Shown here: positions 1-11,881 of the stretch, piece by piece
Position numbering within the stretch: the first letter of the stretch is position 1
Layout of the letters: each line of letters starts with the position of its first letter
Assembly: GCF_016097555.1 (NCBI RefSeq)
Contig: NC_054713.1
Span: 38,349,670 to 38,413,669, forward strand
DNA from: Gigantopelta aegis
Lineage: Eukaryota > Mollusca > Gastropoda > Neomphalida > Peltospiridae
Direction of reading: 5' to 3'
DNA length: 64,000 bases
Translations under genes and position numbers: made by a program
Notes under the pieces: generated by a model
Database searches by the model: none
Told to the model about the DNA's origin: nothing
What the model saw: the letters and a program-made list of their open reading frames with translations, nothing else

Positions 1-480
1 ATTTCCGTATAACCGAAGTGTTTCTGGTTATTCTGGTGTTTCTAATACCACAAAATGTATTTTGTCATATTTTTAAAAACACACGTGCGTCTGAGAAGTA
101 TTTTAGTCTATATTTAAGGGTATTTCAACGCCACAGACTCTTATTTCACTCTGTTGTATTCAAATTTGTTACAGGTTTGTAAATTAACCAAACTTAGTGT
201 CCATTTTTTTCGGGTTCAAACTAGAGTCTAGGTGAAAATTATGCCTTAGTGTATAAAAACTAGGGTTCGTCCCTTTAAAGCTGCTGGTCACCTTTTGATA
301 GCGAGTGTGTTTTAAAATCGTGGTTGTGTGCAATACGACTGTTATATGATGGGAAGGCGCGAGTGTAGTTTTAAGAGCGCTCTGCGGGAGTATAACCACC
401 GGAAAGCCTAGAATATTGGCTAAATCACTAGCCTTATGACTAGTGGGTTAACATCCTGTAGCCGGTTCAAGGAAGGAACA
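1..480. other. No recognisable gene or repeat
   Basis: AT-rich sequence with no convincing exon or transposon ends. Short open frames here have no recognisable motif. Confidence 0.5.
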
Positions 481-485
481 AATTT

Positions 486-885
486 TTTGGTTTAACGACG
501 CACTCATAACATTTTATTTACGGTATTATGGCGCCGGACATATGGTTAAGGGCCACACAGATATTGTGAGAGGAAACGCGCAGTCGCTACTTCATGGGCT
601 ACTTTTTTCGATTAGGTCAGGTCAGGTCATAGGGTTTTACATGCACATTCAGAACAAGCTGTTGTAGCGCAGGCCTGTCGTGGGCACAAGAGCCGGCCTT
701 GGCCGGCTCCTCCGTCCATGACAGGATTTTTCGATTAGCAGCAAGGGATCTTTTATATGCACCATCTCACAGACAGGATAGTACGTACCACGGCCTTTGT
801 TACACCAGTTGTGGAGCACTGGCTGGAACGAGAAATAGCCCAATGGGCCCACCGACAGGAATCGCTAACCGGTTCACACCCAGAG
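486..885 (-). repeat. tRNA-headed SINE (long-tail variant), interrupted
   Basis: This is a reverse-strand copy of the SINE that recurs through the window. Its conserved middle, which reads GGGATGGTGCATATAAAAGA on the sense strand of good copies, is followed by the long-tail variant end that reads AAATAAAATGTGTTGAATGC in sense. A short retroposon splits it at 616-726. Family identity is from recall of molluscan repeats; the homology among copies is visible in the sequence. Confidence 0.8.
616..726 (-). mobile_element. Short retroposon inserted in the SINE
   Basis: A GC-rich unit of about 110 bp ends, in reverse orientation, in a TCAGG-type simple tail. It is bordered by identical 12-bp copies of TTTTTCGATTAG at 604-615 and 727-738, which is a target-site duplication. 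This makes it a later insertion into the SINE. I do not know its family. Confidence 0.75.
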
Positions 886-951
886 CTAGTTTTAACAGCT
901 CAGTTTGCAGTTGTATGGCCACTACAACGACGTCTTTCTGTCTCTTTGAGA

Positions 952-1254
952 CGGGACGTAGGCCAGTGGTGAAGCGCTTGCATGATGCGCAGTCGGTCTA
1001 GGATCGATTCCCGTCGGTGGCCCATTGGGCTATTTCTCGTTCTAGCCAGTGTACCACAACTTGTATATCAAAGGCCGTATGAGCTATGCTGTCTGTGGGA
1101 TGGTGCATATAAAAGATCCCTTGCTACTAATGGAAAAATGTAGCGGGATTCCTCTTTAGGACTATGTGTCAAAATTGCCAGATGTTTGACATCCAATAGC
1201 CGATGATTAATAAATCAATGTGCTCTAGTGTTGACGGTAAACAAAACAAACTTT
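952..1254 (+). repeat. tRNA-headed SINE, short-tail variant
   Basis: Full-length forward copy. It runs from a tRNA-like head (AGTGGTGAAGCGCTTGC, then GGTCTAGGATCGATTCCCG, a B-box-like stretch) through the ATATAAAAGATCCCTTGCTA core to a tail resembling GTGCTCTAGTGTTGACGG. It lies about 70 bp from the preceding SINE, in opposite orientation. Confidence 0.85.
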
Positions 1255-1299
1255 AAAATTTTCCTGAAGGTATAAATAATAAGGCAACTACTCCAACGT

Positions 1300-1385
1300 C
1301 TCTCTGACTAACCACTAACAACTAACCACTAACCCACTGTCCAAGACAGACAGCACAGCTGGATGCCCAGGACCACGTACTTGAA
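1300..1385 (-). repeat. Fragment of a second SINE-like family
   Basis: The reverse complement matches the start of the repeats at 6410, 9711 and 18036 (TAAGGTTCAAG, a tract with GGACAGTG, then TTAGTTGTTAGT). Only the first third is present. Confidence 0.6.
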
Positions 1386-1399
1386 CCTTACCGGGTAAT

Positions 1400-1436
<37 letters not shown>

Positions 1437-1913
1437 GCACGAACATGAAATGAAGTTAAGTTTAGCCCCCGAGGGTAGGGCGGGATAGTCACGTACCACT
1501 AATGTCCTCGTGGTGACCTTTTAATTTGCGGAAGCTCGGCTGAGTTTTTAAAAAATTAAAACAGGATGTAATTTACGTTTTACTTTTTAATTGATTTGTT
1601 TTTTTGTTGTTGTTTTTTGGGGGGTGTTCATAAATGTATCAAAGAATGTTTTATTCTACGTTGACAGATTTCGTTTTAAAAAATGTAAAAAAAAAGAAGA
1701 AAAAACGCACAAAAACCCCCACCTCAACAACAACAACAAACAGAAAAACAAACAAATGTATTGCATGAAGACTACAAAACAGTTCTGTTTTACCACAGAA
1801 TGCTAAACATTTTCACAAAGGGGAACGAAATAATGTTTCTTTGACAGCATTTCAGCACATTTTAATCTGAAGGTACGTCTCTTATGTTTGGAACTGCACA
1901 AAAACAGCGGGGA

Positions 1914-1916
1914 GGA

Positions 1917-1992
<76 letters not shown>

Positions 1993-2011
1993 CACACATA
2001 CACACACAAAT
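1914..2011. repeat. (CA)n microsatellite
   Basis: About 90 bp of CA dinucleotides with a few interruptions. The cysteine/valine-rich frame across it on the reverse strand is an artefact of the repeat. Confidence 0.95.
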
Positions 2012-2294
2012 AATTTAAAAAAAGTATTATCTCGAAGATGTCATTCGTGGAACAGTGATTAGGATTGAAAAACAATTAACAAGACAAGACACGCCTATAT
2101 TACACCCGGGCCGTTGCGCCACGGCATGAGAGGAATATATACATATACAATTTATAACATTCACGTGACAAGATGGTTGATAATAAACCTATACAAAGAC
2201 CAATAAATACATTTCTATAAGAACTAGTGTATAACAGAAACTCTAAACACAGTAAATACATAATTAAGAACATCGTTAAACACATACCACAGGT

Positions 2295-2458
2295 CAGGGC
2301 CGTAGCTAGTGGGTGGGTGGGCGTGGCAGAAAAAAATTCGGAAAAAATTGTAGAAATTTAATGAAAATTCTCTTGTTAACTGTTTAAGGAGTTTTAGACT
2401 ATTAACTACTCAGTTGCCCCCCCCCCCCCCCAATTAAAAAAGCCTTGCTACGGCCCTG
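2295..2458. mobile_element. MITE with CAGGGCCGTAGC terminal inverted repeats
   Basis: The left end reads CAGGGCCGTAGCTAG and the right end is its inverse, CTTGCTACGGCCCTG. Its internal sequence (TTAAGGAGTTTTAGACTATT) recurs at about 23950-24010. CAGGG ends suggest the hAT superfamily, but I see no clean 8-bp target duplication. It is non-coding. Confidence 0.65.
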
Positions 2459-2811
2459 CAGGTTGGTGTTCATATAAGCTATGATAAAAATCTAGATATA
2501 CAACGTATGTGGCTAAGTACTTATAACAAAATATGTCACGGTGAAAAAAAATATAATTATATATTTTGGTTTGGTTTGGTTAGGGACGTTTTTAAAAACG
2601 GTATTAATAATTACGTTTATAAAATATGCTAATTTCTTTAATATTCCGATTCGCTTACTGTTCATTAATTCTTTAAATTTATAAGTACTTGGTTGTTTAT
2701 AGTAATACAAATGTATATACTGGACCCTTTAATTACGAAAGATAGTAGAACTCATTGCCAATATCGGTTACGTCGCTTAGTGCACAAAGTATAGATATGT
2801 TGTTGGGTGGG

Positions 2812-3132
<321 letters not shown>

Positions 3133-3134
<2 letters not shown>

Positions 3135-4497
3135 CAATGCTAGTTTCAAACTACTAACTGTCACGATGAAGTCGGCCAACTCGCCGATCTCTCGACTTCT
3201 ACGACTGTGTACAACTCATACAACCGATTAGTTGTTAATCTGAGCGCACCTGTCGTAAGTTGGCACTGGGGGGTGGGTGGGAGGGTTACAATACAACGCG
3301 ACCGTGGAGTTGGCCAACTTCGTGGTGATAGTCGACAGTGTGAGTCTATCACAAGAGATTATAAATGTAAACATCAAATAAGTAAAACACTTAACACCCC
3401 ACATCTCAACCCCACCCTCACTCCTATACCCTCATCCCATACCCATACCCCACACACACATAAACAAATACGTTCTCCGTTTTGTTAGGAAATCTTAATA
3501 TCACTGATTTTTACAGAATGTGCCATTTCAAGCACAGTAACAAAAATATATAGAATATTCTACAGGTATACTTAGACGACATTCCCCATACTCACGTATC
3601 CCCCATACTTACCCCCACCCACCCTATTATTCACTACCGTAATTCTCCTGCTATTGGGTGGTTTTGAAAAAAACTAACTTTTAAGTAATATGAGAGAATT
3701 ACTAAAAAAGAAAAACTTCCCTCTCCCCCGCCACTTTACAACCACCCCCGTTTCCACCCACCAGTTCCTAAGTTAATGGGCGGTACAGTGACTTGATGAT
3801 ATTTATGACATAGGTCTTCGATTACGCAGCAATTTTCACGAACTAGTACGAAAATAAATCTACGTAGCATTAAAAAAATACATTTATTATATTCCAATAA
3901 ATAATTAAACCAGAACTACTTCCTGTTCAAACATCGACGTGTGTGATGAAACATGTACACGTCAACCGTTCACCCACTCTCGATCCATCAACATTATGAC
4001 ACGATTATAATAATAATAATATGTACATTCACTAAATGCTCAAGCACGCCTACCGTGGACACATCCTCCGGATCTGACCAAGATCTACTGACGCAAATCT
4101 ATTAAATACCAATCAATCAAACAAACTCATAACTTGTCCAATCACCGATTGCGTTATATTGACGAAAAAACGTAAAACATTAGTCATAGGGTATGATATA
4201 TTGCTGTGATTAGATAAAAATCATTATTACTGCTTAAGAAATACTTTTTGGAACTACGGCTTGTGTTACACCATATTTTACTTATCTGAAAATTCTGCAT
4301 CAGAAAAGTAACTATGTGGATGAAGATAGTATGGGGTAAGAGAAATAGGTGTTTGTCTTTCATTTCTATTTATTAAAATAGAAAATGTTTGCTTTAATAC
4401 CATCCACGTTAAAATTTTAAAAAGAATTTTAAAAAGTTGAAAGATTAAAATTTAATGTTTCTCCCTCCTGTTACAGATTTCTTAAAGAAGTAATATA
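3133..4497. other. No recognisable gene or repeat
   Basis: C-rich short motifs lie near 3390-3770 and AT-rich sequence follows. I see no exon with plausible splice sites and no transposon ends. Confidence 0.5.
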
Positions 4498-4952
<455 letters not shown>

Positions 4953-5172
4953 ATTGGGAGACAGGTCTGGGTGTTGTTTATTGAAACAAAAATCTAGGTA
5001 TTTTCTGTGTTGTTGTTTTGTGGTGGTTTTTAGTTGCTTTTTGGGGAGGGGTTCGTGATTTTGTTAAAATTTTATTATTATTTTGAAAGTGGATTGCTTT
5101 ATGACAAACATACCTGCTAACTGCTTCTTGTTTTTCATCTCCCCACATCAAAAAATATTCATTGTGAAACCT

Positions 5173-5200
5173 AGTGTTATATATAGATATAGATATACAT

Positions 5201-5281
<81 letters not shown>
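5173..5281. repeat. (TAGA)n-(TA)n microsatellite
   Basis: Tandem TAGA followed by TA dinucleotides. Confidence 0.95.
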
Positions 5282-5286
<5 letters not shown>

Positions 5287-5298
5287 TAATAGAAGAAG

Positions 5299-5538
5299 TT
5301 TTGTTTTGTTTAACGACACCACTAGAGCACATTGATTTATTAATTATCGGCTATTGGATATCAAACATGGTAATTTTGACACAGTCATAAAGAGGAAACC
5401 CGCTACATTCTTCCATTAATAGCAAGGGATCTTTTATATGCTGGAACGTGAAATAGCCCAATAGGTCCACCGACGGGGATCGATCTTAACCTGACCGCGC
5501 ATTAAGCGAGCGCTTTACCACTAGGCTACTTCCAGCCC
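5299..5538 (-). repeat. tRNA-headed SINE, short-tail, internally deleted
   Basis: Reverse copy from TTTAACGACACCACTAGAGC to the tRNA-like head GCGCTTTACCACTAGGCTAC. Relative to other copies it lacks about 65 bp after the ATCTTTTATATGC core. Confidence 0.85.
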
Positions 5539-5723
5539 CCTCGGGCTAAGAGATAAGAGGCATATGAAACCAACTGGTGAAAAGGGCAACCCAATGGAAA
5601 AAAAATGAAAAACTACTACTACTACTACTACTAATAATAATAATAATAATAATAATAAAGCCAAAAAAAGGGGAACTTGAATATATTTAGTGCAGGTCCC
5701 TGGTGCCCCTCCCTAGATCCGTA

Positions 5724-5850
5724 GGTCGGGTCGGGTCGTGTCGGGTCGGGTCGGGTCGTGTCGGGTCGGGTCGGGTCGTGTCGGGTCGGGTCGGGTCGTG
5801 TCGGGTCGTGTCGTGTCGGGTCGGGTCGGGTCGTGTCGGGTCGGGTCGGG
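5724..5850. repeat. TCGGG/TCGTG pentamer minisatellite
   Basis: About 25 tandem pentamers of TCGGG or TCGTG. The following sequence (ACTGCTTTGTATGGC, then AAAAATATACTGAACA) resembles a second, shorter pentamer locus at 6200-6395, so both seem to be members of one repeat family. Confidence 0.85.
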
Positions 5851-5966
5851 TAGGAACTGCTTTGTATGGCAATTTCCACTGAAGTTTCAGAAATGAATCG
5901 GCGCCGATCGCCTTAAAAATATACTGAACAACAAAAGAAATTACACTACGGCATTTCAATATCCTT

Positions 5967-6198
5967 GGGGCAGGACGTAGCGCAGTGATAAAGCGCTCGC
6001 CTGATGCGCTGTCGGTCTGGGATCGATCCCAGTCGGTAGTCCCATTGGGCCATTTCTACTTCCAGCCAGTGTACCACGACTGTTATATCAAAGGCCGTGG
6101 TATGTGCTATCCTGTTTGTGATATGGTGCATATTAAAGAGCCCTTGCTACCAATGGAAAAATGTAGCGGGTTTCAACGCTAAGACTACGTGTCCAAAT
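5967..6198 (+). repeat. tRNA-headed SINE, 3'-truncated
   Basis: The forward head GTAGCGCAGTGATAAAGCGC and core are present and the tail is lost. It lies between the two TCGGG-type repeats. Confidence 0.85.
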
Positions 6199-6405
6199 GA
6201 GCCATCGTCGGATCGCGTCGCGTCGGGTCTGGTCGAGACTGGTCGGGTCAGGTCGGGTCTGGTCGGGACTGCTTTGTCAGGCCAATGTTCGCCGAAATTT
6301 CAGGCATGCCTCTCCCAGATCCATCCTACAGTTATCGGAAGGACCAATTAATCCGCCCGCGTCTGTTGCCCTGAAAAATATACTGAATAAAAAAAGAAAA
6401 TTCAC
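6199..6405 (+). repeat. Second TCGGG-type repeat copy
   Basis: Degenerate GGTCGGGTC/GGTCTGGTC units lead into GGACTGCTTTGTCAGGCCAA and end in AAAAATATACTGAATAAAAA, parallel to 5724-5940. Confidence 0.6.
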
Positions 6406-6409
6406 ATTT

Positions 6410-6657
6410 ATTTCAACTTATTGTCGTACTTATATCCAATTAAGGTTCAAGTACGCTGTCCTGTGCACACACCTCAGCTATCTGAGCTGTCTGTCCAGGA
6501 CAGTGAGTTAGTTGTTAGTTGTTAGTGAGAGAGAAGAGGGTGTCGTGGTCTTACACCTAACCACTGAGTTTGGGTGGTAGCCGGTACCGGGCTGCGAACC
6601 CTTTACCTACCAGCCTTATGTCCAAGGGCTTAACCATGACGCCACCGACGTCGGTAA
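6410..6657 (+). repeat. Second SINE-like family, near full length
   Basis: It begins TTTATTTCAACTTATTGTCG and contains GGTTCAAGTACGCTGTCCTG. It ends with the tRNA-like GGTACCGGGCTGCGAACCCT and CTTAACCATGACGCCACCG. Further copies lie at 9711 and 18036, with fragments at 1300 and 16540. The copy at 9711 is inside an intron of the host gene. Confidence 0.75.
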
Positions 6658-6689
6658 CTTCACACACTATTTTAATATCTTTATTTCAG

Positions 6690-6888
6690 CGGCGGCCCTG
6701 TGCTGTTTCATGGGTGTGATCATTGCTCAGCAGCAGACGAGTAAATGCGAACAGCAGTTCCAGAGCAACCTGTACACGTGTCTACAGAACCAGTCCCTGG
6801 ACGTGAAGAACTTCCTCTGGTTCGTCACAAACAAGACTGGGGGCCAGGCACCCGCCGACCAGGCTTCATTCAAGACCCAGGTTTGTGG
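6690..6888 (+). CDS. Exon 1 (first one visible) of the cysteine-rich gene
   Basis: The acceptor is TTTATTTCAG and the donor GG|GTAAGT. It encodes the end of a signal peptide, then a CEQQFQSNLYTC pair and a terminal QVC, and leaves two bases of a Gly codon. Confidence 0.85.
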
Positions 6889-9165
6889 GTAAGTACGTCA
6901 CGCCTTGTTGTCTTGTTCGTAAGTCACGGACAGAAGTAGAGGTAGGGCCGTTATTAGTCACAATACTCTTCAAAAACAAAAGTAGGGGAACCTGAAATAT
7001 TAATGTTAATATCAACTATTGGACCGAACATACGTTTTGACCACAGACATCCTAGTAAAGAACGTTCAGGTATGTTTATCAACACACCGAAACACATTCC
7101 ATAGTTTGCACGTGCATCACGCAGTTGCCCCGTACACGTGCGTGGGGTGTCATTCTCGATTTTGTAAATTTCCAGGAATGTCGATTAATCACAGTGGAAT
7201 ATTATTTCTGTCAATCTTTTTTTTATTCTGTTGATCATACAGTTGTTATTGTTTTGTTTTTAGTCATTTTCATTGTTTGAATTTGCGAAAAACGTCAACT
7301 TTCAAATTTCACTTCTGACCCCAATCGTCCTTCAAGATCTTTGGTGGTGATAAAACCTACTGTAATATTGAACTACCGGTTGTAATGTTTGCCCAGTTAA
7401 TTCACTATTATCATATAACCATTCCCCACAGCTAATATACCTTACAATTTTGGCAAGTGTAAATTCTTCTTAGAGTTCCCCTACTGTTTTTTTTGAAGAG
7501 TATATAATAAATACTTTTTTTAAGTTTCCAATCGTTGAGGCCTAGTGCTTATAAAATGTTTTTTAAAGTCTGAATTCTGTAAAAGAGTCTAAGATTTCAT
7601 CGAGTCTGAACTCAAGACTCTAACATATTCTGAGAATTCATCATCATGGCAACGACACACACATTTCATGCGTGTGACGTCGTTAGAGTTTTGTAAGAAG
7701 GGGCCCTGAGCCCGTGATTACAACACGTTTACAGTTCAGACTCAATCTCTAATGACGCCACACGCGTGCAGTTTGTATGGCGTTGCCATGACGTTCACGT
7801 CTCAGACCCTTGTTAGAGTCTCGACTTTAGACTCTAAAAGTTTTATAAACATTAGACCCAGTTCGCTTCTTCGCTTTAGCTCTGCATGGGGGCCCACCTT
7901 CTTTGTTCGGCGGTCGCCTTTTGGTGGGGAAAACCCAGTGTGACATTTTTCCCCAGTTGAATCCATGATGTTTTTTTAGCTCCACTATACTACATGTAGT
8001 TTTTCACTATTCTCTTTTCTTCTTCCTTGTTTTGTTGTTTTGTTGTTTGTTTTGTTTTTTTGGGGGGTGGGGAGGGGTGCTGGGTGTGTCACGCTCTCAG
8101 TCTGATGGTTATTTACCATATATTTCTCAATAATCTTTCTCACTAGTACATTAAATTGTTCGTTATAATTGAGGAGGCACGTGGCTAAGGGTTTAATCGT
8201 TTAAACTAACTTTATATTCAACAAAAAAGAAGTTTTAATTCAACTTATACTGACAACTAGCTCTATATTCAACAAAAAGAAGTTTTAAATCATCTTATAC
8301 TGACAACTAGCTCTATATTCAACAAAAAGAAGTTTTAAATCATCTTATACTGACAACTAGCTTTATATTCAATCAAAAGAAGTTTTAAATCATCTTATAC
8401 TGACAACTAGCTTTATATTCAACAAAAAGAAGTTTTAAATCATCTTATACTGACAACTAGCTTTATATTCAATCAAAAGAAGTTTTAAATCATCTTATAC
8501 TGACAACTAGCTTTATATTCAATCAAAAGAAGTTTTAAATCATCTTATACTGACAACTAGCTTTATATTCAATCAAAAGAAGTTTTAAATCATCTTATAC
8601 TGACAACTAGCTCTATATTCAATCAAAAGAAGTTTTAAATTCATCTTATACTGACAACTAGCTTTATATTTAACAAAAAGAAATTTTAATTTACCCTAAA
8701 CTCTCAATTGCCTACAGGAAGCAGAGATCCGTGTTTCAGTGCGGCATCGGCTTCATGCGCGCTCTGATGGCGCCAAACAGTCCGTGCGCCAAAATGACGC
8801 CGCCGACTCAACCAGGCCAGGCCGCGCCCGCGCCAGTCGATATGAGGAAGGCAGTCGAATCCCAGTTCTGGTCGTTTTTCGGAACACTCGACAGCGCATG
8901 TGCTCATCGTAAGTTTTTCTTTCTTTCTTTCTTGTTTCTTTTTTTTTTTTTTTTTTTTTTGGGGGGGGGGGGGGGGGGAGAGTGCGGTGGGTGCGATGGG
9001 GTGATATTTATTGGCACACAGATGGTGGTAAGCCTACATACATGCCTCTCCACAAAACCGTAAGTGTCGTCTAGTGTATTTTCGTGGATTACAGGCATTT
9101 ACAGGATCTTAGGAATTACAGGAATTTAGCTGACAGACCTTTAATCTGTCTTTGTTTCTCGTTTT

Positions 9166-9202
<37 letters not shown>

Positions 9203-11849
9203 GTTTTGGGTTGTTGTTGGGGTTTTCTGTGTGGGTTTTTTGGGGGGTTGCCTTTCGGTCCTCAAATAGAGCGGGATATAACTATGCGGTAAAAGGTGTA
9301 TACCACCAAATCAAATCACATAGACGACGATAGTAACATATGGCTAAGTCGCAAATTCAATTTATCTCTAATCTCTTTGCGCATGCGTATGCGTAAACCG
9401 CAATGCGTAATCCATATGAATCACTTTCTGTGAAAATATCTTGAGTAGATTCCATGTGTGCGTTTTCTGTGCGTATCCGATGCGTATCTTGTCATTGTAA
9501 ATACCCATTGTACAACAACGCTTCATATTCTGTCACTTGGGTGTATCAAGTTTCAAAAGATCACTCTATGTATTGCGAATTGCAGATTACGTACACGAAT
9601 TGAAGATTACGTACACGAATTGCAGACAAATGGAGTTTGCGCCTAAAACTGGTATCTGCAACGTTTCAATCATCATATATACACCATGAATATAAATACT
9701 ATCATCCTTTCATTTCATTTCAACTTATTTTCGTGCTTATATCCAATTAAGGTTCAAGCACGCTGTCTTGGGCACACACCTCAGCTCTCTGGGTTGTCTG
9801 TCCAGGACAGTGAGTTAGTTGTTAGTGGTTTGTAAGATAGAAGAGGGTGTAGTGGTCTTACACCTACCCACCGAGTCGTTAAAACTAGCTCTGGGTGGAA
9901 GTCGGTACCGGGCTGCGAACCCAGTACCTGCCAGCCTTATTCCCCATGGCTTAACCACGACGCCACTGGCGCCGGTTCTGTCATCATATACCCTTGAAAT
10001 AAACCAGAAACCAAATGTGTATCTAAGTTGCTAGGGACTGCCCCGTGAATGACACATACTCTGCTTCTATTCCAGCTTGCCGTCGAACGTTGGCGAATGA
10101 TTTAAAAGGGTGTTACGACGCCGCTGGTTTAGACTCCGCCCTCTTCCTGTCAAACACGAGCATGAGTCGAGGGGCGGTAATCGGCACACAACCCGACCAA
10201 GTGAAACTCTTCTGTGAGTAAGTACACGTTTTTCCTCATTGTTATGGTCACAGACCATTAATTTCTCTATATGTTTCTATATATCCTTAGTGGCTATAAC
10301 ATTTTTATTAATATCAGCAGGCCCGTGGATTTTTTATGTACCTTTGCCTGCCTGGGGGACACATACCCTGAAAAGGACAACCCCTGTTGTCCAGCTCTTT
10401 CTCCCAGCATATTGATTTAAACAAACACACCCTCTAAACCTGGCCGGAGTACACCCATTTTACACAAAAAGCACTACTTTCGCATGGGCCGGAATTACCA
10501 CAAACAAGTCTTCAGTGTCAACAAGTTACACATGTTTACAAACTACATGCTCTCCCCTGTCACTTCAGTCAAATAGTTGCCACTTCAAAGCTGTCTGCCA
10601 TGAAATAATCACAGTCAAACAGCAGACTATTTTCGCTGGATCGATTCCCGTCAGTGGGATCCATTAGGTTAATTTTCGTTCCAGCCAGTGCACCACGATT
10701 GGTATATCAAAGGCCGTGGTATGTGTTATCCTGTTTGTGGGATGGTGCATATAAAATATATCTTGCTACTAATGGAAAAATGTAGCGGGTTTCCTCTCTA
10801 AGACTATATGTCAAATTACCAAATATTTAACATCCAATAGCCGATGGTTAATAAATCAATGTGCTCTAGCGGTGTCATTAAACAAAACAGACATATAATT
10901 CTTTTTATCCTGCAACCACGGTTTTTATTGACAGAATATGATGACGGAGAAAGTCAAGTCATATCCTGCTACTAGCAAGATATGACTTTTGACGTCACAT
11001 GCATAGCCTACATTACAAAATCGCTCATTTGACCTCTAGGTCATCGTACAATGTGGCTGAAATAACAGAAATAATAGCTTTTCCCATTAATTTTTATGGT
11101 CTGCAGGATAAAGATAATGACTAGTTAATGACGTCGGATATCTGCTTTATCCTGTTCAGGCAGAGCCTCGCGGAATGTCCTATTCTTACCTTCACAGGAT
11201 AAAGCAGATATCCAACGTCATTAATTAGTTACTCTCAAGATTTACGTCTCTCCTTGTGCACAGATTAAAACCAGAGTTCAACAACAACAACAACAACAAC
11301 AATAATAACAATAACAATAATAATAACAATAACAACAATAATAATAATAATAATACAATAATAAAGTTATGAGAGACTTCAGAGCAATGTAGCGAATGAT
11401 TAGCGATCGTCCACCTTCTTAAACAGCCCACTGACAATCGCCGACTAAACACTAAATGCCCTCGGGTGTCGGTGATAAAATGATTCTTGTTACTGACGAG
11501 TGTGTGGTGTGTTACTGACGAGTGTTACTGACGAGTGTGTGGTGTGTTACTGACGAGTGTTTTGCATGTTTGAACAGAAACAACGCCAAGCTGGTGACCT
11601 GCATGAAGCAGAAGAGGAGCGACTGTCCTGAGGCTCCGCTCGTCCTGCGGGCCATCGGACTCGACATCGAGTCTATGGACAAGGGGGTCAAAGTCCTCTG
11701 TAAACACCAGAAAGGTCAGTGTATTCTTCTTCTTCTCCTTCTTCAGCATCATCATGATAACCGTCATTATCACCATCATCATCATCATTATCATCATCAT
11801 CATCACCATCATTATCATCATCATTATCACCACCACCACCACCATCATT

Positions 11850-11881
<32 letters not shown>

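Noticed and set aside
952-1030. tRNA gene
   Set aside because: The tRNA-like A/B-box sequence is the head of a SINE that recurs many times in the window.
5631-5959. Thr-Arg-Pro-Asp repeat protein
   Set aside because: It is the translation of the TCGGG/TCGTG minisatellite.
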